From the NCBI GenBank assembly GCA_031395645.1, contig JANNJM010000084.1:1-64000 (forward strand): 64,000 nucleotides of DNA, written 5' to 3'. The notes beneath the pieces were generated by a model, which saw nothing but the letters and a program-made list of their open reading frames with translations, was not told the DNA's origin and made no database searches. Position numbers and translations under genes: made by a program. Shown here one piece after another: positions 34,877 to 44,283 of the stretch; the stretch's first letter is position 1, and each line of letters opens with the position of its first letter. This DNA is from SHZI01 sp031395645. Lineage in GTDB: Bacteria; Pseudomonadota; Gammaproteobacteria; Steroidobacterales; GCA-2729495.

Positions 34877-35236
34877 ATGAAACGGTTCCGCCAGATCCTG
34901 TCCCTGTGCATCGCGCTGTCGCTGCCCAGTACCGGCCTGACAGCGGTGGCCCAGCGGGCGCACTGTGATCGGATGGCGGTCGCCACCCCCGTGTCGGCAG
35001 CGGCCGAGCATCATGCCCAACCGGACGAGATGCACGAGCACGGTAACCCGACCGCAGGGCAAGCGATGGACTGCAGCGCTCTCCATTGCCTGATCGCGGG
35101 CACCGGGGCGGCCATGCCGCCAACCGCGACCGCGGAGACCGACCGGTCCGCCGCGGCGTTGGGTAGCGGCGAGCTGCCTCGCCAACCCACTGATCCCGCT
35201 CCCCAGGACGACCTCCGCCCTCCCATCCACGGCTAG
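34877..35236 (+). CDS. Small exported Met/His/Cys protein preceding copA
   Basis: This 119-aa protein has a signal peptide (RFRQILSLCIALSLPSTGLT). The mature part contains HCDRM, AAEHHAQPDEMHEHGN and MDCSALHC, a composition typical of periplasmic copper-binding proteins. It lies 78 nt upstream of the multicopper oxidase gene and may be the first gene of that operon. No specific family is recognised; copper binding is inferred from composition and position. Confidence 0.6.
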   Translation: MKRFRQILSLCIALSLPSTGLTAVAQRAHCDRMAVATPVSAAAEHHAQPDEMHEHGNPTAGQAMDCSALHCLIAGTGAAMPPTATAETDRSAAALGSGELPRQPTDPAPQDDLRPPIHG

Positions 35237-35314
35237 ACCCAGCGCCGCGCGGCCCTCCGTTGCGAAGACGGGGCCGCGCGTTCAACCCTGGTCTGGTTCT
35301 CTCGTGGAGGAGTC

Positions 35315-37036
35315 ATGGATTATTTCTCAAGAAAGAGCGATCGTCGTCGCCTGTTGCGCGACGCCGGTCTAATGACGGCCGGCCTGGCCCTGTCCCGCTG
35401 GATGCCCGCCTGGGCCCAGCCGGTATCGCCGGGCATCGCGACACCCCTGTCGGTACTCTCCGGCACCGATATTGCCCTGCGCATTGCCCCTCAGACGATG
35501 GTGATCGATGGGCGGGAGAGCCGCGCCATCGGCATCAACGGCACGGTGCCCGCGCCGCTGCTGCGCCTGCAGGAAGGCACGACGGTCCGGCTGGCCGTGA
35601 CCAACGACCTGGACGAAGACAGTTCCGTTCACTGGCACGGGCTGCTGGTGCCGCCGGAGTTCGACGGCGTGCCCGGCGTTTCGTTTCCCGGGATTACGCC
35701 ACGGTCGACCTTCGTCTACGAGTTTCTACTCCGGCAGTCGGGCACCTATTGGTACCACAGCCATTCCGGCCTCCAGGAGCAGCTGGGCCACTACGGTCCG
35801 CTCATCATCGATCCCGCCGGCGCTGATCCCATTGCGTCCGATCGCGAGCACGTAATCGTGCTGTCCGACCACAGCGAGATGGCACCAACCGCGATCTTCC
35901 GGAAGTTGAAGCAGGAGGCCGGCTACTTCAACTACCAGAAGCAGACTCTCGCCGGTCTGCTGGCAGGACGGGACCAGCCGCGGCAGGAGCGCCTGATGTG
36001 GGGCGCCATGCGCATGGACCCAACGGACGTCTCGGACGTGACCGGCGCCACCTACACCTACCTCATCAATGGCCACGGGCCCGCCGACAACTGGACAGCG
36101 CTGTTCGCCCCCGGCGAGCGGCTCCGGCTGCGCTTCATCAATGCCTCGGCGATGACCACCTTCAACGTCCGCATTCCCGGTCTCCCGCTGGAAATCGTGC
36201 AGGCGGATGGCCAGAACGTGCAACCCGTGACTGTCGATGAGTTCCAGATCGGCGTCGCCGAAACCTACGACGCCGTCGTCCAGCCGCTGGAGGACCGGGC
36301 GTACTCACTGGTCGGTGAGAGCGTGGACCGCTCCGGCCTGGCCCGCGCCACCCTGGCGCCCAGGGTCGGCATGCCCGCCGAGGTGCCCGCCCTGCGCGGG
36401 CGCCCGCTGGCCAGCATGAAGGACATGGGCATGATGGACCACGGCACGGGCGGCATGGTGGGCATGGACATGGAAATGAACATGGACATGCGGGACTTCG
36501 CCAACGCGCCCGCGGTCGCGAACGACCCGGGTGTCCAGACCATCTCACCGATGCCGATGGACCGCACCGGTGAACCCGGCCAGGGGCTCGCGGACGTGGG
36601 CCATCGGGTGCTCGTTTATCGCGATCTCGTGGCCCTGGAGAAAAATCCCGATGCCCGCCCGCCCCAGCGGTCGCTGGATATTCACCTGACCGGCAACATG
36701 GAGCGCTTCATGTGGTCGTTTGACGGGGTGAAGATGTCGGACACCCACGTGCCGTTTCCCTTCCTGGAGGGTGAGCGGGTGCGGGTCAACCTCATCAACG
36801 ACTCAATGATGGGACACCCGATTCACCTGCACGGCCATTTCTTCGAGTTGGTGACGGGACACGGTAACCACGCCCCCCGCAAGCACACCGTGATCGTCCA
36901 ACCCGGTGCCAAGGTCAGTTTCGACCTGACCGCCGACGCGGTGGGCGACTGGGCCTTTCACTGTCATATGCTGTATCACATGCACGCGGGCATGATGCGG
37001 GTCGTCAGCGTGCGGCCGCGGGGAGCGGTGTCATGA
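35315..37036 (+). CDS. copA: Periplasmic multicopper oxidase CopA, copy 1
   Basis: This 573-aa protein has a Tat-type leader (SDRRRLLRDAGLMTAGLAL) and three cupredoxin domains. Copper ligand motifs seen are HWHG near residue 106, YWYHSHSG near 145, HPIHLHG near 505 and AFHCHMLYHMHAGMM near 547. A Met-rich insert (MKDMGMMDHGTGGMVGMDME) near residue 370 is typical of CopA/PcoA. It probably oxidises Cu(I) and binds copper in the periplasm. GGAGG lies 5 nt before the ATG. Its stop overlaps the copB start (ATGA). Confidence 0.93.
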   Translation: MDYFSRKSDRRRLLRDAGLMTAGLALSRWMPAWAQPVSPGIATPLSVLSGTDIALRIAPQTMVIDGRESRAIGINGTVPAPLLRLQEGTTVRLAVTNDLDEDSSVHWHGLLVPPEFDGVPGVSFPGITPRSTFVYEFLLRQSGTYWYHSHSGLQEQLGHYGPLIIDPAGADPIASDREHVIVLSDHSEMAPTAIFRKLKQEAGYFNYQKQTLAGLLAGRDQPRQERLMWGAMRMDPTDVSDVTGATYTYLINGHGPADNWTALFAPGERLRLRFINASAMTTFNVRIPGLPLEIVQADGQNVQPVTVDEFQIGVAETYDAVVQPLEDRAYSLVGESVDRSGLARATLAPRVGMPAEVPALRGRPLASMKDMGMMDHGTGGMVGMDMEMNMDMRDFANAPAVANDPGVQTISPMPMDRTGEPGQGLADVGHRVLVYRDLVALEKNPDARPPQRSLDIHLTGNMERFMWSFDGVKMSDTHVPFPFLEGERVRVNLINDSMMGHPIHLHGHFFELVTGHGNHAPRKHTVIVQPGAKVSFDLTADAVGDWAFHCHMLYHMHAGMMRVVSVRPRGAVS

Positions 37037-37914
37037 AGCGCGGCACGATTCTTGTCATGGTTGTCTGCGCGACGACAGTGCTTCCGGCCAATTCACAGGA
37101 AGTGGACCATTCAAAAATGGACCATTCCACAATGCCCGGTATGGAAATGCCGGCTACTCCGGTAACCGCGCCAGTCGGTATCGACCCGGCGCCGTTGCCA
37201 CCGGCCGATCACTACGCCGACCGAACCTTTGATCCTGCCGCCATGAACAGGGCGCGCCATCGGATGATGCAGGAGGAGGGCGGGCAGCTGTTCTACCGGA
37301 CAATGTTCAACCTCGCCGAATTCCAGGCCCGGGACGGCGATGACGGCTATCGCTGGGACGGCGAGTTCTGGCTGGGCGGTGATCTCAACCGGCTGACGCT
37401 GAAAACCGAAGGCGAAGGGCAGGCCGGCGAAGGGCCCGAAGCGGCCGAGATCCAGGCCCTCTACAGCCGGGCCATCGGACCTTACTTCAATTTGCAGGCG
37501 GGCGTTCGCCAGGATTTCGAACCGTCGCCCAGCCGCACCTACGCGACGGTGGGGTTCGAAGGCCTCGCGCCGTACTGGTTCGAGGTGGAAGGGGCGCTGT
37601 TCCTCTCCAACAAGGGCGACCTGCTCGGCCGCCTTGAGGGTTACTACGACCAGCGCATCACGCAGCGCCTGATTATTCAGCCCCGCGTCGAGCTCAATCT
37701 GGCGGGTCAGGACGTACCGGAGAACCGGATCGGTTCCGGGCTCTCCAACGCCGAGCTGGGCCTTCGCCTGCGCTATGAATTCACCCGGGAGTTTGCGCCC
37801 TACGTGGGCGTGTCCTGGGATCGCTCCTATGGCGATACGGCGAGGTTAGAGCGTGCGGCAGGCGACGATCCCTCGACGACGAGCGTTGTCGCGGGTATCC
37901 GGTTCTGGTTTTGA
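37033..37914 (+). CDS. copB: Outer-membrane copper resistance protein CopB, copy 1
   Basis: This 293-aa protein has a signal peptide ending ANSQ, a short His/Met segment (VDHSKMDHSTMPGMEMPATP), then the conserved CopB beta-barrel of about residues 85-293. The barrel includes YRWDGEFWLGGDLNRLTLKT, AEIQALYSRAIGPYFNLQAG, and a C-terminal strand VVAGIRFWF. CopB partners CopA in periplasmic copper handling. It is coupled to copA by ATGA overlap and is followed after 27 nt by a cytochrome c gene. Confidence 0.92.
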   Translation: MKRGTILVMVVCATTVLPANSQEVDHSKMDHSTMPGMEMPATPVTAPVGIDPAPLPPADHYADRTFDPAAMNRARHRMMQEEGGQLFYRTMFNLAEFQARDGDDGYRWDGEFWLGGDLNRLTLKTEGEGQAGEGPEAAEIQALYSRAIGPYFNLQAGVRQDFEPSPSRTYATVGFEGLAPYWFEVEGALFLSNKGDLLGRLEGYYDQRITQRLIIQPRVELNLAGQDVPENRIGSGLSNAELGLRLRYEFTREFAPYVGVSWDRSYGDTARLERAAGDDPSTTSVVAGIRFWF

Positions 37915-37941
37915 AGTCGTTGCTCTCGACGAGGGGTTCCC

Positions 37942-38541
37942 ATGCACTACCTTCTTGGCGCTATCCTGATATTCGTCGCGAGTATCGTGGCGGCGGGCGG
38001 CTGGCTCTGGTCCGGGGCCTACAACGTGGCGGCTGACGAACCGCACTGGCCGCTGGTGCACCGCGCGCTCGAACTCGGCCGCGAGCGGTCCATCGCGCAG
38101 CGTGTCGCCGCGGTGGAGGTGCCCGACCTGACCGATCCCGAACGGCTGGCCCAGGGCGCTGGCAACTACGCCGCCATGTGCGAGACCTGCCATCTGCGTC
38201 CCGGTCTCGCTGATTCGGAACTGCGGCGCGGGCTCTACCCGCAACCACCGGTGCTGGCCTCACGGGCCGCGCCGGATCCGGCCCGGGACTTCTGGATTGT
38301 CAAGCACGGCCTCAAGGCCTCCGGTATGCCGGCCTGGGGCCAGAGCATGGCGGACGACACGATTTGGGGGCTGGTCGCGTTTCTGCGCGCATTGCCGGCG
38401 CAAAGCGCGGGCGACTACGCCAGCGCGGTGGCAGCCAGCGGCGGGCACGATCACGGGGAACCGGCGAGCGGTCCGGCCCCGGAGGAAGCACCGGTGGCGA
38501 TAACGCCGCCGGCGTCCCATGATGACAATCACGGGCACTGA
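37942..38541 (+). CDS. Membrane-anchored monohaem cytochrome c with His-rich tail
   Basis: This 199-aa protein has one N-terminal membrane segment (residues 4-24, probably uncleaved) and one haem-binding motif CETCH at 80-84. Met129 (KASGMPAW) is a good distal ligand. The C-terminal tail is His-rich (GGHDHGE and HDDNHGH), which could bind copper. It follows copB by 27 nt and overlaps the P2-type ATPase gene by 23 bases. It could accept electrons linked to CopA oxidation or deliver them to a terminal oxidase; this is inference. Confidence 0.85.
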   Translation: MHYLLGAILIFVASIVAAGGWLWSGAYNVAADEPHWPLVHRALELGRERSIAQRVAAVEVPDLTDPERLAQGAGNYAAMCETCHLRPGLADSELRRGLYPQPPVLASRAAPDPARDFWIVKHGLKASGMPAWGQSMADDTIWGLVAFLRALPAQSAGDYASAVAASGGHDHGEPASGPAPEEAPVAITPPASHDDNHGH

Positions 38542-41404
38542 CACCGCAGCCGCGCCGGGCGCGCCGCCTCCACCCTCGTCACCCCTCATGGCGAAGGCAG
38601 GCGGATTCGATGATCCCTCCGTCAAGAATGCTGACGATGTAGCGAGCGCTCTCGGGGTAGATATCAATAACGGGCTCACGTCGCCCGAAGTCTCGCGCCG
38701 GCTCGCGCAAGACGGCCCCAACGAACTCCGGTCTGCCCCGCGGCGGCCCGCGTGGCGTCGAGTCTTGTCGCACTTCCATGATCCCCTGGTCTACCTGTTG
38801 CTCGCCGCCGTGGCCATCGCGCTCGTGGCCTGGGTGATCGAGGGTTTGGTCGGGTGGCCGGTCGATGCCATCGTTATCGCGAGCGTCGTCCTGCTCAACG
38901 GGGTCCTGGGCTATGTGCAGGAAGCCAAGGCGGAACACGCCGTTGCCGCACTGGCCCGGATGACCGCAGCGACCTCCGCGGTGCTGCGTGACGGTCAGGT
39001 GCTGCGGGTGCCGAGCGACCAACTGGTGCGTGGGGACGTGCTCGTGCTTGGCGAGGGTGACGCCGTCGGCGCGGACGCGCGACTGTTTCAGGTCACGTCA
39101 CTGCGCGTGCAGGAAGCCTCGCTGACCGGTGAGAGCGAAGCCGTGCTCAAGGATGCCGCCACGTTGCCCGAGGCGGTGGCGATCGGCGACCGGCTCGACA
39201 TGGTCTTCAAGGGCACGGCCGTCGCGCAGGGCAACGGTCGCGCCGTGGTGACCGCGACCGGCATGGACACCGAGATGGGGTCGATCGCCGAAATGCTCGA
39301 AGTGACCGTGGACGAGCCGACGCCGCTGGAGAAGGAGATCGGACAGATCGGGCGCATGCTGGGTATCGCCATCGTCATCATTGCCGTCGTGGTGGTGGGG
39401 ACCATCCTCCTGATCTCCGAGGTCCGCAGCGCCGCCGAGGTCATCCACGTCTTGCTGCTCGGCGTGTCCCTGGCGGTGGCGGCCGTGCCCGAGGGGCTGC
39501 CGGCGATCCTGTCGGTGGTTCTTGCCCTGGGGGTGCAGCGGATGGCGAAGCACAACGCGATCGTCAAGAACCTGTCGTCGGTCGTAACCCTGGGTTCCGC
39601 CTCGGTCATCGCCTCGGACAAGACGGGCACCCTGACCCGTGCGGAAATGACTATCGAGCGGGTGATTACCGCCTCGGGCGGCACCCGTGTGACAGGGGTG
39701 GGGTATTCGCCGCAAGGGCGAGTGGAATCCGACGGCGCCGAGCTCTCTGCGGGCCCGCTGCATGCTGAGCAAGTCGTGGTGCTTAGCGGTGGCAGCCTGG
39801 CCGGCAACGCCGACCTGCGCCAGGGGCCGGGCGGTGAGTGGGAGATCCACGGCGATCCGACGGAAGCCGCCTTCCTAGTGGCCGAATGCAAGCTGGGACT
39901 GACGGAGCGGCGCAAGCGCCGTTTCGAGCGCGTCGGCGAGATCCCCTTCACGTCCGAGCGCAAGATGATATCGACGATCGAACTCGATCACGAACACAAC
40001 AACGAAGTTGTGCTGATTACCAAGGGTGCCCCAGATGTTCTGCTCGAACGGTGCACCCGGGCGCGGGTGGGAATGGAGCTCGTCGCCCTTGATGACGCGC
40101 GACGGGGGCAGGTCCTGGCCGACGTGCACACGCTTTCCGACGCGGCGCTGCGCACCCTGGCCGTAGCGTACCGCACCCTCGCTCCCGGCGAGAACCGGGA
40201 AGCCGTCGAGTCCCTGGAGCGAGACCTCGTATTCGTGGGCACCGTGGGCATCATCGACCCGCCGCGCGAGGAGGCGACGGTTGCCATTCGCGAGGCCCGC
40301 CGGGCTGGCATCCGGGTCATCATGATTACCGGTGACCACCCGCGCACGGCTGCGCGCATCGCCGCCGATCTCGGGATCGTGGAAGCCGGCGCCAGCGCGC
40401 TGACGGGCCTGGAGCTCGATGCGCTGGACAAGGGGGCCTTCGCCGAGGCGGTGCGCAAGACCTCGGTCTACGCGCGGGTGTCGCCCGCGCACAAGCTGCG
40501 CATCGTCGATGCGCTGCAGGCCGACGGCAACGTCGTCGCGATGACCGGCGACGGCGTCAATGATGCACCTGCGCTGAAGGCGGCCGACATTGGCGTCGCG
40601 ATGGGGGTTACAGGGACCGAGGTGACGAAGGAAGCAGCGAAGATGATCCTCGCCGACGACAACTTCGCCACGATTGTCGAGGCTGTGCGCGAAGGCCGCG
40701 GTATTGTCGACAACATTCGCAAGTTTCTCCGCTACCTGCTGTCCTCGAACATGGGCGAGGTACTGACGGTCTTCCTGGGTGTGGTGGGGGCGAGCGTGAT
40801 CGGGCTCACGGGTGCAAGCGGCGCAGTGGTGCTGCCGCTGCTCGCGACGCAGATCCTGTGGATCAACCTGATTACCGACTCCGGACCCGCGCTCGCGATG
40901 GGCGTCGACCCGCCCACTGACGACCTTATGGCCCGCAAGCCGCGGCACACCAGCGAGCGGCTGATTGACGCCCGCATGTGGGTGAATGTGATCCAGACTG
41001 GCTTGGTTGTAGCGGTGGTGACACTGCTGACGATCGACATCTACCTGCCCGGCGGACTGATCGAGGGCACATACGATCTCGCTACTGCCCGCACTGCGGG
41101 CTTTACGGTGCTCGTACTCGCCAGCATGTTCACCTGTTTCACCGCGCGTTCGGAGACCACCAGTGCGTTCACGCGCGTGTTCGTCAACCCGTGGCTTTGG
41201 GGCGCGATCGCACTGTCAGTGCTGTTGCAGGTGGCGGTCGTTAACCTCGACTTTCTCAATCTTGCCTTCGGCACGGTACCGCTTTCGTTCGACCAGTGGG
41301 GGCTCTGCGCTGTGATGGCCAGCGTAGTCTTGTGGTTCAGCGAGTTGCGCAAGCTGGCGAGTCGCGCCTGGGGGCGGGAAGCCGTCGCCGATGGAAAAAC
41401 ATGA
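38519..41404 (+). CDS. P2-type cation-transporting ATPase (Ca2+-ATPase-like)
   Basis: This protein of about 961 aa has the P2 layout: an N-terminal cation-ATPase domain (GLTSPEVSRRLAQDGPNELR), TGES (near residue 203), PEGLPAILSVVLALG in M4, the phosphorylation motif SDKTGTLTRAEMT with Asp367, MTGDGVNDAPALKAADIGVAMG and a C-terminal membrane block. The PEGL motif groups it with Ca2+/Mn2+-type pumps, not P1B metal pumps, and there is no CPC motif. A later ATG (38588, MAKAGG) is possible. It overlaps the cytochrome c gene and the glycosidase-like gene. Its substrate in this metal-resistance setting is unclear. Confidence 0.88.
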   Translation: MMTITGTDTAAAPGAPPPPSSPLMAKAGGFDDPSVKNADDVASALGVDINNGLTSPEVSRRLAQDGPNELRSAPRRPAWRRVLSHFHDPLVYLLLAAVAIALVAWVIEGLVGWPVDAIVIASVVLLNGVLGYVQEAKAEHAVAALARMTAATSAVLRDGQVLRVPSDQLVRGDVLVLGEGDAVGADARLFQVTSLRVQEASLTGESEAVLKDAATLPEAVAIGDRLDMVFKGTAVAQGNGRAVVTATGMDTEMGSIAEMLEVTVDEPTPLEKEIGQIGRMLGIAIVIIAVVVVGTILLISEVRSAAEVIHVLLLGVSLAVAAVPEGLPAILSVVLALGVQRMAKHNAIVKNLSSVVTLGSASVIASDKTGTLTRAEMTIERVITASGGTRVTGVGYSPQGRVESDGAELSAGPLHAEQVVVLSGGSLAGNADLRQGPGGEWEIHGDPTEAAFLVAECKLGLTERRKRRFERVGEIPFTSERKMISTIELDHEHNNEVVLITKGAPDVLLERCTRARVGMELVALDDARRGQVLADVHTLSDAALRTLAVAYRTLAPGENREAVESLERDLVFVGTVGIIDPPREEATVAIREARRAGIRVIMITGDHPRTAARIAADLGIVEAGASALTGLELDALDKGAFAEAVRKTSVYARVSPAHKLRIVDALQADGNVVAMTGDGVNDAPALKAADIGVAMGVTGTEVTKEAAKMILADDNFATIVEAVREGRGIVDNIRKFLRYLLSSNMGEVLTVFLGVVGASVIGLTGASGAVVLPLLATQILWINLITDSGPALAMGVDPPTDDLMARKPRHTSERLIDARMWVNVIQTGLVVAVVTLLTIDIYLPGGLIEGTYDLATARTAGFTVLVLASMFTCFTARSETTSAFTRVFVNPWLWGAIALSVLLQVAVVNLDFLNLAFGTVPLSFDQWGLCAVMASVVLWFSELRKLASRAWGREAVADGKT

Positions 41405-42702
41405 GCAGCCAGAAACTAACCGTCGATGCTGAACTGGAGAACCTGCAGCGCGAAACATTCAGCTATTTCTTGCATGAAACGAATCCCGCCAACGGCCTGG
41501 TGATCGACAAGACCGCGGCGGATTGGCCGGCTAGCATCGCCGCCACTGGCCTTGCATTGGCGTGCTACCCGGTAGCTGTCGAACGCGGATTCATGTCGCG
41601 AGCCACCGCGGTGGAGCGAACGCTGGCGACGCTGCGATTTTTCTGGAACAGCCCGCAAGGCCCCGAACCAGACGCCACCGGCTACCGGGGATTCTATTAT
41701 CACTTTCTCGACATGCAGACCGGTCGTCGCGCCTGGCAATGCGAACTGTCCACAGTGGACAGCGCTTTCTTGCTGGCTGGTGCGTTGACGGCGGGGACTT
41801 ACTTCGACACCGGTAGCGCCGGCGAGCGCGAAATCCGCTCGCTTAGCGACGCACTCTATCGCCGTGCCGATTGGCAATGGGCGCAAAACCATGGTGCAAC
41901 GGTGACGCACGGCTGGAGGCCGGAAAGCGGTTTCCTCGAATACCGGTGGGAAGGCTATGACGAGGCACTGCTGCTGTATATGTTGGGGCTGGGCTCGCCG
42001 ACGCATCCGTTGCCCGAGCAGAGCTATGCAGCGTGGGCCGCCACTTACCGCTGGGAACACGCTTACGGGCACGACTATCTATACGGCGGACCGCTATTCA
42101 TCCATCAGCTCTCGCATGTCTGGATTGATCTTCGGGGTATTAAGGACGCCTTCATGCGCGACAAGGGCATCGACTATTTCGAGAACAGCCGGCGCGCAAC
42201 TTATGTGCAGCAGCTGTACGCGATCAATAACCCGCTCGGGTTCAAGGACTATGGCCCCCATTGCTGGGGAATTACCGCCAGCGAAGGTCCCGGTCCCGGC
42301 ACCATCAATGTAAACGGCATCGATCGGCAGGTTTTCGACTACGTGGGGCGCGGCGTGCCGTACGGGCCCGACGATGGCACCCTTGCGCCGTGGGCAATGG
42401 TGGCGTCGCTGCCGTTCGCACCCGAAATCGTGCTGCCTGCGCTCCACCATTGCATTCACCAGGCCAAGTTGAACGAATTCAACTCCTACGGCTTCAAAGC
42501 GTCTTTCAACCCCTCCCACCCCGGAAAGCCCGGCAATCCATACGGTTGGTGGGTCTCACCGTGGCATTTCGGGCTCAATCAGGGGCCGATCGTTTTGATG
42601 ATCGAAAATTATCGTAGCGGCTTGCCGTGGCAACTCACCCGAAAATGCCGGTACATCGCGGACGGATTGCGGCGAGCGGGGTTTGATGGAGGCTGGTTAT
42701 GA
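41401..42702 (+). CDS. Glucoamylase-like (pfam10091 type) putative glycoside hydrolase
   Basis: This 433-aa protein matches the glycoamylase-like family related to GH144 beta-1,2-glucanases. Seen: LENLQRETFSYFLHETNPANG at the start, VDKTAADWPASIAATGLALA-type repeats, YRGFYYHFLDMQTGRRAW, a catalytic-face WEGYDEALLLYMLGLGSPTH, IHQLSHVWIDLRGIKDAFM and PHCWGITASEGPG. It lacks a signal peptide, unlike many secreted relatives. The start overlaps the P2 ATPase stop (ATGA). A carbohydrate enzyme in a metal operon is unexpected; it might act on periplasmic or storage glucans if exported by another route. Confidence 0.8.
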   Translation: MSSQKLTVDAELENLQRETFSYFLHETNPANGLVIDKTAADWPASIAATGLALACYPVAVERGFMSRATAVERTLATLRFFWNSPQGPEPDATGYRGFYYHFLDMQTGRRAWQCELSTVDSAFLLAGALTAGTYFDTGSAGEREIRSLSDALYRRADWQWAQNHGATVTHGWRPESGFLEYRWEGYDEALLLYMLGLGSPTHPLPEQSYAAWAATYRWEHAYGHDYLYGGPLFIHQLSHVWIDLRGIKDAFMRDKGIDYFENSRRATYVQQLYAINNPLGFKDYGPHCWGITASEGPGPGTINVNGIDRQVFDYVGRGVPYGPDDGTLAPWAMVASLPFAPEIVLPALHHCIHQAKLNEFNSYGFKASFNPSHPGKPGNPYGWWVSPWHFGLNQGPIVLMIENYRSGLPWQLTRKCRYIADGLRRAGFDGGWL

Positions 42703-42774
42703 GTGCCTGGCGGCGTAGATAGTGCACAACGTCGTCAAGCGGTAGCGCAGTGCGAGCCCGTTCGTATTGTCAGC

Positions 42775-44280
42775 TTAGTCCGATGCGGCGTCGCCCGCAC
42801 CCGAGGCGCGCACCGGAAGCTCGAAACTGAAACGTGAACCCGCGCCCGGCCTGCTGTCGACGACAACTGCAACGCCATGGAGCTCGAGGATGCCCTTGAC
42901 GATGGCGAGGCCAAGCCCCGCATGGGCAGAGCCGGTCGATCGGCTCTGGTCGCCGCGATAGAAGCGGTCAAATATCCTGCTTTGGTCTGCCGCTGGGATG
43001 CCGGGGCCAGAGTCCTCGACACAGACGCGCACGTGACCCTGGGAGCCAGCGGTCGCGCGCAGCGTGACGGTTCCCCCGGGGGGTGAATGCTGGAGGGCAT
43101 TCTCCGTCAGATTGTCGATGGCACGTTCGATCAGGCTGATGTCCCCGGACACGAGGGGGAGGGCGCTCGAATAGTCGGCATGAAGCACGACGTCTTTGGC
43201 CGATGCGGTGAGCGATAGCTTCTGGACAATGTCCTGAATCAGCTCCGCCAGCTGAAAGGGCTCCTGTTGCGGCACCACTTGTCCTGCATCCAGTTTGGCC
43301 AGCTCCAGCAGCTGACCGATCAGGCGAGTCAGCCGGCGACACTGACTGATCGCCGTCGCCAGGTACTGGCGGCGTTCGGCGGGCGTCAGCTCGTTGTCCT
43401 TCAGGGTAAGCGTATCCAGGTGGGCTTGCAGCGTCGTCAGTGGCGTACGCAGGTCGTGGGAGATGTTCGCGACCATGTTGCGCCGCATGTCATCAGTTTC
43501 ACGCAGGGTTGCCATCTGGCTGCGAACCCGCGAGGAGAGTTCGCCGAACAGGGCCGCGAGGCGTTCAATCTCATCACCCCGGGCTCCGGCAGCCTGCTCA
43601 GCAGGCCCGGTTTCGCCAGCGAATGTCGTGGATTGGAAGTGTTCCATGTCGGCCTTGAGAGTGGTGAGGCGTCGCGTAATGGAGCGGATAAGAATCAGCG
43701 TCGCGACGATGGCCAGTGCCCCGCACGAGATCAGCAGGCCAAGGCTCTCGTTGATGGTGTACGCCTGACGTAGCTGCCTGACGGAATTGTCGTAATGAGT
43801 GCCGTGGAGAACCACATAGAGATAGCGCGCCGGGCAGTCCTGGATTTCAACCGGGGCCACCGAGAAGATGTCCTTGCCGCTGCCGGACCTCGGGTCATCG
43901 CCCAGTAAGGGCAGGGGAGCGGTATTCCCGAGAAAGGCTCGAATGGGGGCCAGGTCCACGCGCCTTCGCGCCCACAGTTCAGCCGGCACCGATGAGGCGA
44001 CCAGTGACCCATCGGCGTCAAGCAGGTAGATGTCGACATCCGGGTTCAGCTCTGCGAGCTTATCGATCCCCGCGTGAAAGTTGAGGACCGTCAGCGGCTC
44101 GTCGGTGACGAGCAGGCGCGCATCCGCATACTGCTGGGCGAGCCGCCGGTTGACGGTCTGGTCGGCCTCCGTGTGGTAGGCCTCGTGATACCCAAGCAGG
44201 ATGATGGCGAAGATCAAGGTCATCGCCAGGCCAAACCCGAGGATGACGACCAGCAGACGGCGGTAGAGCGACCGGAACAT
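42775..44280 (-). CDS. Sensor histidine kinase
   Basis: This 501-aa membrane kinase has TM1 at about 9-31, a periplasmic sensor domain to about 175, TM2 at 178-199, a HAMP domain, HisKA with the phosphorylated His275 (NISHDLRTPL), and an HATPase domain containing VCVEDSGPGIP and GLGLAIVKGILELHG. It pairs with the OmpR-type regulator 3 nt upstream in the same direction. By position between the two Cop sets it may sense periplasmic copper, but the sensor domain has no clear Met/His cluster, so the signal remains open. Confidence 0.9.
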   Translation of the reverse strand: MFRSLYRRLLVVILGFGLAMTLIFAIILLGYHEAYHTEADQTVNRRLAQQYADARLLVTDEPLTVLNFHAGIDKLAELNPDVDIYLLDADGSLVASSVPAELWARRRVDLAPIRAFLGNTAPLPLLGDDPRSGSGKDIFSVAPVEIQDCPARYLYVVLHGTHYDNSVRQLRQAYTINESLGLLISCGALAIVATLILIRSITRRLTTLKADMEHFQSTTFAGETGPAEQAAGARGDEIERLAALFGELSSRVRSQMATLRETDDMRRNMVANISHDLRTPLTTLQAHLDTLTLKDNELTPAERRQYLATAISQCRRLTRLIGQLLELAKLDAGQVVPQQEPFQLAELIQDIVQKLSLTASAKDVVLHADYSSALPLVSGDISLIERAIDNLTENALQHSPPGGTVTLRATAGSQGHVRVCVEDSGPGIPAADQSRIFDRFYRGDQSRSTGSAHAGLGLAIVKGILELHGVAVVVDSRPGAGSRFSFELPVRASGAGDAASD

Positions 44281-44283
44281 GAT

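Noticed and set aside
35011..35285. Minus-strand frames opposite the small exported protein before copA
   Set aside because: The plus-strand frame has a signal peptide and metal-ligand motifs; the minus-strand frames have none.
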